DNA of 64,000 nt, taken from positions 180,821 to 244,820 of the forward strand of contig JXTB01000569.1 in the NCBI GenBank assembly GCA_002914805.1, written 5' to 3'. Position numbers and translations under genes: made by a program. Source of the DNA: Parasponia andersonii. Lineage: Eukaryota > Streptophyta > Magnoliopsida > Rosales > Cannabaceae. This document shows positions 11,969-22,639 of the stretch, in pieces (within the stretch, counting starts at the first letter, position 1; the number at the start of each line of letters is the position of its first letter). Below the pieces are notes generated by a model. The model saw only the letters and a program-made list of their open reading frames with translations, was not told the DNA's origin and ran no database searches.

Positions 11969-12292
11969 CATCTCAAGAAAGACCAATTAGGCTAATTATT
12001 TGAAGGGAGAGCAACTCTTGGAAAGTTAGGTGACTTGGTCGGCTCTTAGCAGCTCAAGGAAGGCCAAGTAGGTTGATTACTTAAAGGGAGAGCAACCCTT
12101 AGAATGCCAAATGATCTGGTTTGCCCTAAGCAACTCAAGGAAGACCAGGTACACTGATCACTTGATAGGAGAGCAATACTTGGAAAGTCAAATGACCTGG
12201 TCAGTCCTAAGCAGGACTAAGTAGGATGATCTCTTGAAGGGAGAGTGAACCCTAGAAACTCAAATGATATGGTTGGACTCTAAAGAGGCGAC
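11969..12292. repeat. 81-bp tandem repeat, four units
   Basis: Units start at 11969, 12050, 12131 and 12212, exactly 81 bp apart, and share the pattern CTCAAGGAAGACC, then GGGAGAGCAA, then AATGACCTGGT. Units differ by point changes. A partial fifth unit (GACCTGGTCCA) lies near 12290-12320. Stops occur in each frame checked, so it is not a protein repeat. Confidence 0.85.
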
Positions 12293-12829
12293 CTGGTCCA
12301 CAAGATTAGAAGACCAGGTATTTATCTTGTCTTATAACCCACAGGGGTGAGCCGAGTAACTCTTGAGAAGTAAATGACCTGGTTGGAATACCAAAAAATT
12401 CCAAATCTACGAAAGTGAAGACAAAGTCCTAATTGGAGTTTATAATTCTCGCAGACCAGCTTAACACTAATAGTAGAAGACCAATAACAAATAGTCAGAG
12501 AAATCAACTAACTACTAGGTAATAGTATGTTTCAGACCAAGTAACAAAATAAAGGATAGCACAAACTATAGAAAGGTAGATACTTAGCCCAACCACATGC
12601 ACTCATCTGTACGAGTGGATAGGTGGGATTCCTTCTTATCTTTTCAGGGACACATGGACATCAACCCTAGCATTTTGGGGACAATAGAGATATTATAAAT
12701 AGGTTCATAATTACTTAAAGAGGTAAGCTACCATAAATCCTCAAAACTCTATTTGTCTCTTTGTCTTTTCTCCCCCTACCATTTCTTTACTATTCATTTA
12801 CTATTTATTTGAGTTCTTTATTGAATAAA

Positions 12830-12911
12830 TTTCTGACTACCCTTTATGGAGGAGATTTGATAGGTATTAATTTCTGACTACCCTTTATGGAGGAGATTTG
12901 ATAGGTATTAC
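12830..12911. repeat. 41-bp perfect tandem duplication
   Basis: Text beginning TTTCTGACTACCCTTTATGG occurs at 12830 and again at 12871 with no difference that I can see, which indicates a recent duplication inside the material inserted in LTR copy 4. Confidence 0.9.
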
Positions 12912-13714
12912 ACCATAACTATCCCTATCAGCTAGTGAAAAGTCCAATCTATAACATTTTACAAGGTTGCACAGACCACATTTTCATCAAATCTGGGTCT
13001 TGATTTCCTTCGAGAAAGAACCACTTAAAAGTGTGTGATACATATTGGTTCATGAGCCAAAATCCATACCAATAATGTTGATGATGTGGAGGAAATCAAG
13101 AAATAGAATTGGTTGAAGCATATATTTATCTTCTTCCTCCTCTTTCTCTTCTCCTTTCACGGCTACCTCACTCTCTTTCTATCTATCCCCCTATGCCTTC
13201 TACATCCCAAAGATAAGATTTTATAGAGGTGGCTCTTATATACTTAAGGCAGACTGAATCTAAACCCTTGGATCGTCAAAAATTGATTTTAGTCATTTAT
13301 TTTTGACCTAGGATGTGGAGGATAGCACTACGACACCAAAAATTCCCAAGAGTTAGTATTGCGGCACCACTGGATGGAGTTGCAGTGCTATTTTGCTGCT
13401 AGACTGGTGTCATGGTTTCCTAGGTATGCTAGTTCTTCCTTTTAGCTCTGATTTACCTCATTTTTGTTGCATTATATCTATATCGAATTCAACTTCAATC
13501 TAGATAATTTGGATAACCAATTTTTGGGGTGCAAATTCTTCTCTTTTTGCATCAAACACATTTGTTTTATTCTTTTATCAACACAAATAAATACAACATC
13601 AAAATAATAAGGAAAAATAATTGAAACAATTTGATTTAAATAAGAATATAACAAAACTTAAGACATAATAGCACTAGATAACTTTATATTTATGGAGTTA
13701 TCAGTCGCTCATCT

Positions 13715-14176
13715 CTTGTTAGGGATAAAAACAAAAGTTCCCAATACCAAATCAGTTAATGGACTCCTAAGAATAAATGAGAATGCTAATGATTTTGAAT
13801 TGCTTCCTAGTTTGATATTAACTAAGATTCATAAATTGATTTATATTAGATCATCAATCATATTCAAGAAAAAGTTTGAAGACTAATTCTGCCACCGTGT
13901 TCTTAATTTTTTTTACAAAACTATAGTGATTGCCTTTAGAAATTGTTTTTCAATCTTTAAAGTTATCACCAAAAAAAAGTTCTAAGAATAAAATATATAA
14001 ATGAAAAATAAACATTTTAAACTCATAAAATTTATGTAAGTTGTAAAGATGCTAAGAAGTAGGAGAACTATATCGCGACTAATAACAACTTCCTCATCTA
14101 GAGTATTTCCTCAGCTAGAGTAATGTCATTGAGCTTTTTCACATTGACATTTGACTTCGACAAATTTGTATCCATT
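13715..14176 (-). pseudogene. Left part of a broken unrecognised ORF split by the Tat insertion
   Basis: Minus-strand reading across the Tat target site joins 25224-25560 to about 14090-14176. The reading stays open for tens of codons on both sides of the CCTAC target (a GYIVEALNVG-like stretch to the right, TNLSKSNVNVKKLND to the left) before a stop near 14104. I do not recognise the family. The remainder, 13715-14090, is AT-rich and holds nothing identifiable. Confidence 0.3.
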
Positions 14177-14181
14177 CCTAC
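14177..14181. repeat. Target-site duplication of the Tat element, left copy
   Basis: CCTAC here and CCTAC at 25219-25223 flank the two LTRs exactly, the 5-bp duplication expected for Ty3/gypsy integrase. This proves that both ends belong to one insertion event. Confidence 0.9.
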
Positions 14182-14822
14182 TGTTGATGGAGGTTTTATC
14201 AACAATAAATTTAGAAAAAATTAAGAGATGTGGCTTGTGCGAATTGAGTTAATAATCAAAGCAAATAAAGAGAGAGGATTTTATAGTGGTTCAGCCCCGA
14301 AAAAAATGAGCCTACGTCCACTGTTTCTTCGCTATTTTATGGAGAATTACAAGCACTCAAGGTTACAATGTCTCATCTGGAAATTGGAAAACTGAAAAGC
14401 AATTGGAATACTCAAAACTTGATCCCTCTTCGGAACATTGAGTCCCCTTTATATAGGTAAAGGTAACCCTATGTCCCTATGATCCTAATTGTGTAAACGG
14501 GTAACTATACAATCGGGTAACATAAATTAAGTAACAACATAATTGGATAACCACTCAAAATGGGTAACTGGTTGATCATAAATAGGAGACTTCTGTTTCC
14601 CTTTCCCTGTAGGTTTCCTGTTTGTCATAGCATATACTTGTTTCCCTTTTCTTTCGGAAGAGGTCGCCCACCACCTATACAGCGAAGGTCCCACATACTT
14701 ATGCAAAAGAGACTACACGGAGAAGGTCGCATATAACCTAAGCGGAAGAGGTCGCATATATCCAACACGGAGGAGGTCGAACTTAACCCTTATGCGACCT
14801 TAGGATTTTAGACTGCACAACA
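14182..14822 (-). repeat. Tat element 3' LTR
   Basis: 641 bp, starts TGTTGATGG and ends CACAACA on the plus strand. The right part (about 14660-14810) carries imperfect repeats of roughly 27-33 bp built on CGGAAGAGGTCGCATATA. It has 23 bp near 14300-14325 that the other LTR lacks. Confidence 0.92.
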
Positions 14823-14838
14823 ATTGGCCCCCAGCTCC
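14823..14838 (-). other. Polypurine tract of the Tat element
   Basis: On the minus strand this reads GGAGCTGGGGGCCAAT directly before the 3' LTR, the position and composition of a plus-strand primer for reverse transcription. Confidence 0.75.
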
Positions 14839-15192
14839 ATTAGTTCTTTAGGACGAAATGGAGCTTCTAATTACCATGCGACCTTAAAAATGTGATGTCA
14901 TGACCTAAACTTGAAGTTTGAAGAGTTGAAGAGCCGCCAGATTTCAAATCCCATCTCTCAAGATCACTCGTATCTTTTTCCTGACGGAACGGAACACGTG
15001 TAGCCTTTTCGGAGAAGGAGCAGAATTCGAGGAAGTCTAATGATATCAACCGTCTCTTTTTTAAAACCAAATCTTTTCAAATTTTAAACCATTCTAATTT
15101 TTCAGAAAGAATCAAATCCCGCACAATCTTCGACCTTCAGATTTAAAAATTAAACTCCCTGATCTACGGCTGTGATTTAATGGTACCTAGAA

Positions 15193-15200
15193 TATAAATA
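15193..15200 (+). promoter_or_regulatory. TATA box of the antisense gene
   Basis: TATAAATA on the plus strand, followed by CT-rich text that would hold a start site near 15225-15240. It lies upstream of a leader exon ending at a splice donor (AAAG/GTCAGT, exon end 15363). Position is consistent with a promoter driving the plus-strand gene inside the element. Confidence 0.5.
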
Positions 15201-15581
15201 TCAGAAATCAGCCTATTCTTATTTCATTTTACTTTTTCCATCTCAGAGAATATCGAAACTCCAGAGAACCCTAGAGCGCCGTTTCATCTTTCAGCTCGCA
15301 CAAATCACAGCTTCTTCTCCGACGAAGTTCAAATCATCTTAAATCCTCCGCTTCTGAAGAAAGGTCAGTTCATTTCTTCTCTTATCTCTTCTGTTCTTGA
15401 AAAAGTGATTTCAATCTTTAGGAATAAATACTCATCCCTCACTGAAGTGAAATGAGAATTTTTTTTTTTTTTACACTCCCCTTTTTTTTTTTTAGTTCGT
15501 AGTGTAGACTTACTAGATAATAATCAGAAACGAACCTGTGAAAAGAATTTCTAGGGTCTGATACCCTATTTTATTCCCAAC

Positions 15582-15650
15582 GAACTGCTCGAACATTTAC
15601 TGATGAACTGCTCGAACATTTACTGATGAACTACTCGAACATTTTTATGA
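15582..15650. repeat. 23-bp tandem repeat in the leader intron
   Basis: Units beginning GAACTGCTCGAACATTTACT start at 15582, 15605 and 15628 (third with small differences). They lie inside the predicted 5' leader intron (15364-15766) of the antisense gene. Confidence 0.85.
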
Positions 15651-15766
15651 ATCCGTAGACCATTTAGGAATGAGCTTGCTTGCTTAGTACAGTCTTAGGA
15701 TATATACCCAAAGTGCTAGCATAGTGAAAATCCTCGATGCCTGAATCCCTGCGTATTTCTTTTCAG

Positions 15767-17897
15767 ATGTCTAGTAGTGAGAAATTTAGGGAAGGAAATG
15801 CGTTTTCTGGAGAATCTAACTCGAGTGTTAGCTCCATTAATCTCGAAGATTATCTCGAGCCGGAACCCGAGATAGAAATAACAGGGGCCAGACAGAGTAG
15901 TCTTCGAATAGGCGATCTCCCCCAGGATCAATGGCCCAGACATATAAGGGATGCCCCTGCATTTTCATCTGGCTACCAATACGTAGAAGGGAACTGGTCA
16001 TGTACCAATGTTCAGACGAGCTGCACGTCGAACAAACTCAGCAAAATTACGAGCAGCTATAAGATCGCCATACCCCTTCGTCTACCAATGGAATTTAACC
16101 GACCACACACTCCCCTACATGGACTTGCTTCTTTTTCTGAGGCAGTCCTTAAGTGTGGCGTGCATCTCCCACTCCATCCGTATATAAAATCAATCATTGA
16201 TTACTATGGGGTCGTCCCTTTTCAATTGACCCTTAATACCTATAGATATATGGTAGGTTTGTATATACTGTACCATAAACTAGGTTTAGAAACCCCTTTA
16301 CCTGAAGAATTTGCTTGGTTCTACCAAGTAAAATCAAATCCGTCAGATCTCGGCTTCTTCTATGCGAGCAAATGGTTGAATCAGGCAATAAAAACGATCT
16401 ACGGGGTTCACAACAACATGGGCCATTTTTCCATTTTGACTATGCAGCTAACGGCTTCTTTCAGAATCCCGGTAGGTAGTCTTCCAATTTATTACCTTGT
16501 TTCTATATTTATTCTTATACTGATCGCATTCAAATTTCATCGCAGATAATAGGGATCGACCCGGACTCTCCAGGGAACATCTCGCAAGAGTATATAAAAT
16601 CAACAACCTTCCAATTGAAGAATTTAATTGGAAGGTACTAGGTACTTCGAATAACCTGGTCACTTGCGGTCTGCTTCAGAATGGTGCCGCATTCCCAGAC
16701 CCCCCGGTTATCTCGTCTAGGCCATCGAGCTCGAAGAAGAAGCCAGGGAGAAGGACAGATTTAGGTGCCTCATCTTCAAGAACTGGAAAATGAAAAGCAC
16801 CAGCCAAACCTCCTCACTCAGAGCCTTCATCTCCAGAGACACTGTCACCACCAGCTCCTCAACCAGTTCTACTAGAAGAAGGTAATTATACGTTCATTCT
16901 AATTACCCTGTATAACATTTCCTCGCTCACTAACATGTTCTGTACAGAGATGGTCATTGGTAGCGGCCTGCGAGCACCACCTTCAACTCTCGGGTCCATG
17001 GCAAAAACCAAGACACCCGAGAGTACCCCGCCATCAAAAGGGAAGGAGAAGGTCGACTGCTCAAAGAAGAGAAAAGTTGCCTTCGAGGACTTCCCAGCAA
17101 GCTCGCCCCCTCCACAACCATCTCAGCCAGCGAGCACTCCTGAACCCCCCACCGAGACTACCACTTCTTCGGAACCGACCTTGGCAGATAAAGGTGATGA
17201 GCTCTTCACACTCCTCAACCAATTACCAGAGAAGGCTGGTATGAGCGCAGCTTTTATCGATCGCTTCACATCTGAAGAAGGTTGGGAGCGAATGAAGCGA
17301 CGTTCTGCCAAGGTCGCTTTCGGATCTGCGATGAGGATGCTGGCCAATGTAAGCTTTTCTATCTTCTCTTCGTGTATACTCTTTTGGTGTTAACTTGGAG
17401 ATTTATATATATTTATATATTTTTTTTAGACTATGGCTGCTGCTGTCCTGATGCACGACCCGGTTCTCGAATGCTTAGAGAAGGCTGAGAAAGTTGATGA
17501 GATAACACAAGCATTCGAGAACTCGAAAAAGGCTCGGGAGGAGGAAAGAACAGCCTTCCACTTAGAAAAGCAACAGATGCTCGAGGACCTGGCCAAGGAG
17601 AATCTCGAGGAGAAAGTCAAAGAGCTCGAGAAGGTCATTTCTGAGTATTCGGACCGTATGAGAGAAGCGACCACCGAGGCGGTTCACAAAGCTATCGAGG
17701 AGTTCAAGGCGACCGAGGTCAAAGAACTCGAAGATAAAGCTAGTGATATCGCCTCGTCAACTATCATCTTCAACATTTTCTGCGAGCATCCGGATTTTGA
17801 CTTCTCCATCCTTGGCGAGGATGTGGTCGAACTTGTACAGAGCTGGAAAGAGGATACCACCAAGGCTGGGGATGGCGGCGCAAGCCCTTCCACATGA
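15767..17897 (+). pseudogene. Spliced antisense gene of the Tat element, Transposase_28-like domain plus coiled coil, one internal stop
   Basis: Four coding exons can be drawn with GT/AG borders: 15767-16475, 16546-16881, 16948-17348 and 17430-17897, preceded by a leader exon ending at 15363 whose intron acceptor (TTTCAG) abuts the ATG. The exon lengths (709, 336, 401, 468) total 1914 nt, exactly 638 codons in one frame, broken only by a TGA at 16791-16793 (CGA to TGA is likely). Exon 1 holds a region with PLHPYIKSIIDYYGVVPFQL and following hydrophobic text, resembling the plant family Pfam calls Transposase_28 (putative gypsy-type transposon, PF04195). The middle is Pro/Ser/Lys-rich with a KKRK-like basic patch. 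The last exon is a strongly charged coiled coil (EEKVKELEKVISEY). It runs towards pol, in the space between integrase and the 3' LTR, where Tat/Retand elements are known to carry antisense ORFs. Function is unknown. The exon model is my inference. Confidence 0.75.
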
Positions 17898-17972
17898 ATT
17901 TTGTTTTTTTTTTCTTTGAACAATGTGGGCTTTGTCCCCTTTCTTTTCTGTTTATGTATGGATGACTCTTTT

Positions 17973-17978
17973 AATAAA
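17973..17978 (+). terminator. Polyadenylation signal of the antisense gene
   Basis: AATAAA 76 nt after the stop codon of the last exon, in T-rich sequence, well placed to end the plus-strand transcript before it meets pol. Confidence 0.5.
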
Positions 17979-17989
17979 TATCATTTTTC

Positions 17990-18605
17990 CTTATATGCTC
18001 CTGCAAAATAATGAACAGAAACAACAGTAATTTTAACTAAGTAGTCAATCACAGGTGATTGATCAGTACGCTTTTAACGATTTGAATCCGACTAACTTAA
18101 AACGAGTTTTAAGCGTTAGGATAGGTTAGGTCGCTTAAGAAAACAGTTAATACGAGTGATGCAAACTCTAACTGTATTTCAAAAGTTCCATGTCAAAATA
18201 AAACATAGCAATATATCACTTCGAACAACGAACGTCTTACTTAGTTTCTTTTCTGTTCGAGGAGGGAAATTGCGTAATACGACATGCTGAGGCATGAAGC
18301 GAGTAGAAAATCCTAGGATTTTAAGGAGATTCAGACACGTCGATGATTTGAAATTTAGACACTTCGACGATCTGAATCTGAAACCCTGTCTCCTCTAAAT
18401 GGACGTTTGCATAGTCCCTTAGGAAACCAGTAGGAGATAATATTCTGATCCCACTGCCCCCCGAGTTTTATGGTGTCCAAAAACTGCCATAAAACTATAA
18501 ATGAAGAATAGTCGAAGTAATAACCGAGTTGAAGTAATAGCCGAAGAAGTATTATTGAATATTAATGAAGAAGATACAATAGGCTATTGAAGATAACATG
18601 AAGAT
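17990..18605. other. Spacer between convergent antisense gene and pol
   Basis: No open frame of note. Around 18330-18375 a short motif (GACACGTCGATGATTTGAA, then GACACTTCGACGATCTGAA) is repeated. This is where transcripts from the two strands would converge. Confidence 0.5.
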
Positions 18606-19560
18606 TTATTGATAATAACGACGAAGTTGTTCTGTATTCCAGGCATGCTCGACCTTTTGTCCATCAATGCGAGCTAGGTTATATGTCCCAGGTCGAATGA
18701 CATTATCAATAACATAAGGTCTTTCCAAAGAAGGCCCAAATACACTAGCACCATGTTCTCTATTATTAGGTAGAACTCGTCGAATGACAAGATCTCCAAC
18801 TTCAAAATGTCTATCTTTGACCTTGGAATTATAATATCGAGCAGTGCGCCGTTGGTATGATGCAATTCGGAGCTGAGATTGTTCACGCTGCTCTTCTAAA
18901 AGATCGAGCCGCTCTTCTAAAAGATCGAGTTCAACTCTAAGCAATACATCATTCGGTTTTTTCTCATAAATAGATCGCCGCAGGGAGCCCGCACCAAATT
19001 CAACAGGAATCATCGCTTCATATCCATAAGCCAAGGAGAATGGACTCTCCCCTCTAGTAGTTCGTTGTGTGGTGCGATAAGCCCATAACACTTCTGGAAG
19101 TACTTCTGACCAAGCTCCTTTATGCTCCTCCAGCTTTGTCTTTATATTTTGCTTGAGTATTTTGTTTATTGCATCGACCTGCCCATTGGCCTGTGGATGA
19201 ACAATAGCGGAGAAACTCTTTTTAATGCCCAAGTTATTGTAGAAGCCACGGAACTCGTCACAGTCAAATTATTTTTCATTCTCAGAAATTATGGTATGTA
19301 GTATACCATAATGACAGATTATAGATTTGTAAATGAAATCTATCATTTTCTTCGCAGAGATGGTGCTTAAGGCTTCGGCTTCTGTCCATTTTGTAAAGTA
19401 ATCGACTGCGACCACCGCATACTTCAAACCACCTCACGCTAATGGAAGCATCCCAATAATATCAATTCCCTACACAGCAAATGGCCATGGACTAGTCATT
19501 GAAGTTAAAGGAACATGTGATTTTCAAGGAATGGTCGCAAATCGTTGACATTTATCACAT
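18606..19560 (-). pseudogene. Tat integrase, core and C-terminus, degenerate
   Basis: Continues from the zinc-binding segment encoded at 19524-19680. The core is recognisable: an IDIIG segment with the first Asp (near 19465), an ENEK segment where SDNGKQF-type text with the second Asp is usual, and HPQANGQVDAINK where the family has Glu (GQVE). The triad therefore reads D, E, D in place of D, D, E. Stops interrupt it at roughly 19525, 19475, 19440 and 19265. The terminal 208-codon open part (18606-19232) holds the end of the core and the C-terminal DNA-binding region and finishes RRYYQ. This copy cannot encode a working integrase. Confidence 0.85.
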
Positions 19561-21107
19561 TTCCTAGCAAATTCCAATGTATCCTTCTTCATAGTTGGCC
19601 AAAAGTACCATTGTCGAAGGATCTTGTTTGCAAACGCTTGCCCCCCAGAATGATTTCCGCATATTCCTTCGTGAATTTTCCTCATAATATAGCGTGCCTT
19701 TTTATCATTCACGCATAATAATAATGGCGAGCTGAAACTCCTCCGATAAAGTTGTTCATCCTGGACGATATAGCGAGCTGCTTTCATGCGGAGCCGCCTT
19801 GCATCGTCTTTATCCTCAGGGAGATCGTCATTTTGTATATATCGCATTATGGGGTCCATCCACGATGGTTCTTCATCAACTGGCATAATTACTTGGGGTT
19901 CGACCTCGATGCTTGGTGATACAAGAAATTCAACGGGAACTACCTTCAACAATTCTACATCTTTCGTCGAAGCGAGCTTAGCGAGCGCATCTGCCCGGGT
20001 GTTTTTGATACGAGGGAGAAGCTGTATATCATAAGTGTCGAACGTTAAGAACAACTGCTGCACCTTCTTCAAATAGGCCATCATTCTTTCTCCTCTCGCT
20101 TGATAATCACTCTTAACCTGACAGACGACCAGCTGGGAGTCGCTATATACCTCGATTACTTCGACCTTCATTTCTTGTGCGAGCTTTAGTCCAGCTATTA
20201 ATGCTTCGTATTCGGCCTCATTATTCGACGCTGGGAATTTGAAGCGAAGCGCATAATGAATATTGTGCCCTTCAGGACTGATTAAAACGATGCCTGCACC
20301 TGCTCCATTCTCATTCGATGACCCGTCAACATAAAGCTTCCACAACTTTGATGTATCTGAGGTGGGTTTCTCGAGTACTCCCGTGGGAAGATTGACGTCG
20401 TATGTAAATTCTGTAATAAAATCTGCGAGGGCTTGACCCTTTATAGCAGTGCGAGGTTGAAAATTGATGTCAAATTGACTCAATTCAACAGCCCACTTAA
20501 GCAGCCGTCCTGACGCCTCAGGTTTCTGTAAGACCTGTTTCAGCAGGAAATTCGTGAAAACCCGGATAGAGTGAGCATGGAAGTAAGGTCGAAGCTTTCT
20601 TGATATAATGACGAGTGCCAGCGCCAATTTTTCCGTCTCTGGATATCTGGTTTCAGCATCAAGTAACCTTTTACTTACATAATACACAGGTCACTGAATA
20701 TTTGCCTCCTCGCGAATTAATGCGGCACTCGTCGCATACTTAGAAACAGCGAGATATAAGTATAATTCTTATCCCGGATTTGGTTTCGACAAGAGTGGAG
20801 GGGAACCCAAGTGTTTTTTCAATTCTTGGAACGCCTGTTCGCATTTCTCCATCCACTCGAATCTTTTTGATCCCTTCAGCACCTCAAAGAAAGGTTGGCA
20901 TTTATCGGTTGATCTGGATACAAACCGACTGAGAGCAGCTACCCTTCCTGCTAGGCTTTGTACATCTCTGGGTTTACGAGGAGATTGCATATCAATCAAC
21001 GCTTGTATCTTCTGAGGATTTGCTTCGATCCCTCGCTGGTTAACCATAAAACCCAGAAATTTTCCAGATCCTACTCCGAATGCACACTTCTGGGGATTTA
21101 GCTTCAT
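19524..21107 (-). pseudogene. Tat RNase H, archaeal-type RNase H and integrase zinc finger
   Basis: Two open blocks, 20769-21107 and 19524-20687, separated by two stop codons (near 20767 and 20694). The first holds the RT connection ([12 protein letters not shown], then [15 protein letters not shown]). Retroviral-type RNase H spans the boundary. In the second block, counting from its first Met, the additional RNase H of Tat elements starts near residue 115 and keeps its four acidic residues: D121 (YVDGSS), E159 (AEYEAL), D183 (SDSQ) and D233 (RADALA). The integrase HHCC zinc finger follows: H339, H345, C377 and C380. The block ends at the stop just after ATIP. Domain order and the second RNase H assign the element to the Tat lineage. 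Confidence 0.9.
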
Positions 21108-21770
21108 CTAGAATCTCCAGAGGATTTTGAACATCTCATCAAGGTGCTTGATGTGATCTTCAGCTTTCTCCGATTTGACTAACATATCATCGACGTATAC
21201 CTCCATTGTCTTGCCAATTTGCTTTGCGAACATCATATTGACAAGACGTTGATAGGTTGCTCCCACGTTGATAAGTCCGAAGGGCATCTTTTTATAGCAG
21301 TATAACCCTCGATCAGTGATGAACGAGGTGTGTTCTTCATCCAACTCATACATGGGGATTTGGTTATATCCTGAATATGCGTCCATGAAGCTCAAAATTT
21401 CATGCCCCGATGTCGCATCTACAAGCTGATCGATTCTTGGAAGAGGAAAGCTGTCTTTAGGACATGCTTTGTTGAGATCGGTGAAATCAATACAGGTCCT
21501 CCACTTCCCATTAGGTTTTTTCAACAAGACCGGATTTGCAAGCCAGTCAGGGTAGAAAGACTCTCTTATGAACCCAATTTCGAGCAACTTCTCCACCTCT
21601 TCCTTTAATGCGACGTAGCGTTCTGGATTCATGGCCCTTCTCTTTTGTCGTACAGGCTTTTTTGACGGATCTATGTTAAGACGGTGGGATATGATCCTTG
21701 AATCAATCCCTACCATATCCGAATGCTGCCATGCGAAGATGTCCACATTAAACTTCAGAAAAGCAATCAA
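21108..21770 (-). pseudogene. Tat reverse transcriptase
   Basis: 220 codons open, ending at a stop that separates it from the downstream connection segment (continuous in frame, so a simple nonsense change). Palm and finger motifs are well kept: KWRTCIDFTDLNKACPKD at about 89-106, FMDAYSGYNQI at 128-138, and the catalytic YVDD at 192-195 within YVDDMLVKS. This is the best-preserved enzyme domain of the element. It belongs to the gypsy RT family and follows the protease and a repeat-rich linker. Confidence 0.92.
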
Positions 21771-21776
21771 TGAAGC

Positions 21777-22184
21777 TCACACAGGTCCTTGAGCCTCCAT
21801 TCCAATCTTTAAAGTCCTAGAAGAAAGATCGAATGATAAATCTTCCAAGTCTTCAACGGGTCTAGTTCTGACTTCTTCATCAATTTCTCGAGGATCGAAG
21901 TCTTCACTGGTCGTTTTGATTGACGCTTTCACTGACGGTTCGACTGACGCTTTACCTGACGATCCGACTGGGGCTTCGCTCGCTGCCTCGACTGATGTTT
22001 TGTCCGTTGTCACGACTGACGCTTTATCCGCTGCCACGACTGATGCTTTTTCCGCTAAGTGGACCATCATTGCGCGAGATGTCATATCTCTTGCTGCAAG
22101 TTTTAGCGAGTTGTTATAACATGTCCTCGCATCATATTGATTTCCTCGCACCTCGCCTACCCCGTGTTGGGTCGGGAACTTCAT
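21777..22184 (-). pseudogene. Tat protease-RT linker with 8-residue repeats
   Basis: Begins with an FPTQHGVGEVRGNQYDAR-like stretch, the usual conserved text between protease and RT in Tat elements, then passes into about six tandem 8-residue repeats of the pattern ADKASVV, TDKTSVE, SGKASVE (DNA period 24 bp, plus-strand 21912-22068), then an acidic segment (DLEDLSFDL). The repeat block is in frame and low in complexity. Linkers of this type vary in length within families. A stop separates it from RT. Confidence 0.8.
21912..22068. repeat. 24-bp coding minisatellite in the Tat linker
   Basis: About 6.5 imperfect units of GACTGACGCTTTATCCGCTG type at a 24-bp period, giving the 8-residue protein repeat described for the linker. 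Confidence 0.85.
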
Positions 22185-22211
22185 TGTTAGATGGTAGATC
22201 GAAGTGACAGC

Positions 22212-22625
22212 TCAAAGTTCCCTTAATGTCGGTCTTCCTAGCACAGCATTGAAGGTAGATGGGCAATCTACCACCAAAAACTGGGTCATTATCGATGAAA
22301 CCCTTGGAAAGGTCCCAACGCTGACCATCAGTTCAATCATGCCCATAGGCATCAGGCTATCACCGGTGAAACCATAGAGTGGAGTGGCGGCAAGCTTCAG
22401 GTCGCTCTCATTCAACCCCATATTTTTGAAGGCATCGAAGTACAGGATGTCCACAACACTCCCGTTATTGACCAATACTCGCCACAACTGTGTACTTCCA
22501 CAGTTAATTTTTATGACCAACACGTCATTATGCGGATAATGGACTTCCCTTGCATCTTGCACTATGAAGGTAATATCCATTTCCGGTACTTGTTGAAGTT
22601 TGTGTGGTCGCTGATCAAGATGCAT
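22212..22625 (-). pseudogene. Tat aspartic protease with active-site Asp replaced
   Basis: 137 codons. The protease core is evident: WRVLVNNGSVVDILY at 49-62, then the flap region (GMIELMVSVG) and the hydrophobic ILGR-like signature (FNAVLGRPTL) near the end. The catalytic triplet should read D-x-G, with Asp at position 53. Here residue 53 is Asn (GAT to AAT, or the equivalent), so this copy's protease should be inactive. It lies between gag and the repeat linker, as in other Ty3/gypsy elements. Confidence 0.85.
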
Positions 22626-22639
22626 GACGTTAGTTAACG

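Larger units (their letters stand above)
10848..13714 (-). repeat. Athila-type LTR, copy 4, enlarged by inserted sequence
   Basis: The left end (TGGTTAGAATATGCAA) and right end (GAGTTATCAGTCGCTCATC) match the ends of the LTRs at 778-2158 and 40969-42427. Interior blocks also match, notably 13440-13600 against 1930-2070 (TTTTAGCTCTGATTTACC and what follows). It is about 2.87 kb instead of 1.4 kb. The surplus lies roughly between 11800 and 13100 and includes the 81-bp tandem repeat. No primer site and no target duplication were found, so it may be a solo or truncated LTR. Confidence 0.5.

Noticed and set aside
11969..12292. 81-bp repeat as a protein repeat of 27 residues
   Set aside because: Every frame I checked has a stop within each unit.
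16957..17244. 95-codon plus-strand frame overlapping exon 3 of the antisense gene
   Set aside because: It is out of frame with the spliced model, and the Arg/His/Ser-rich text is typical of a shifted frame.
17123..17923. Minus-strand frames opposite the antisense gene exons
   Set aside because: They are shadows of the plus-strand Pro/Ser-rich and coiled-coil exons.
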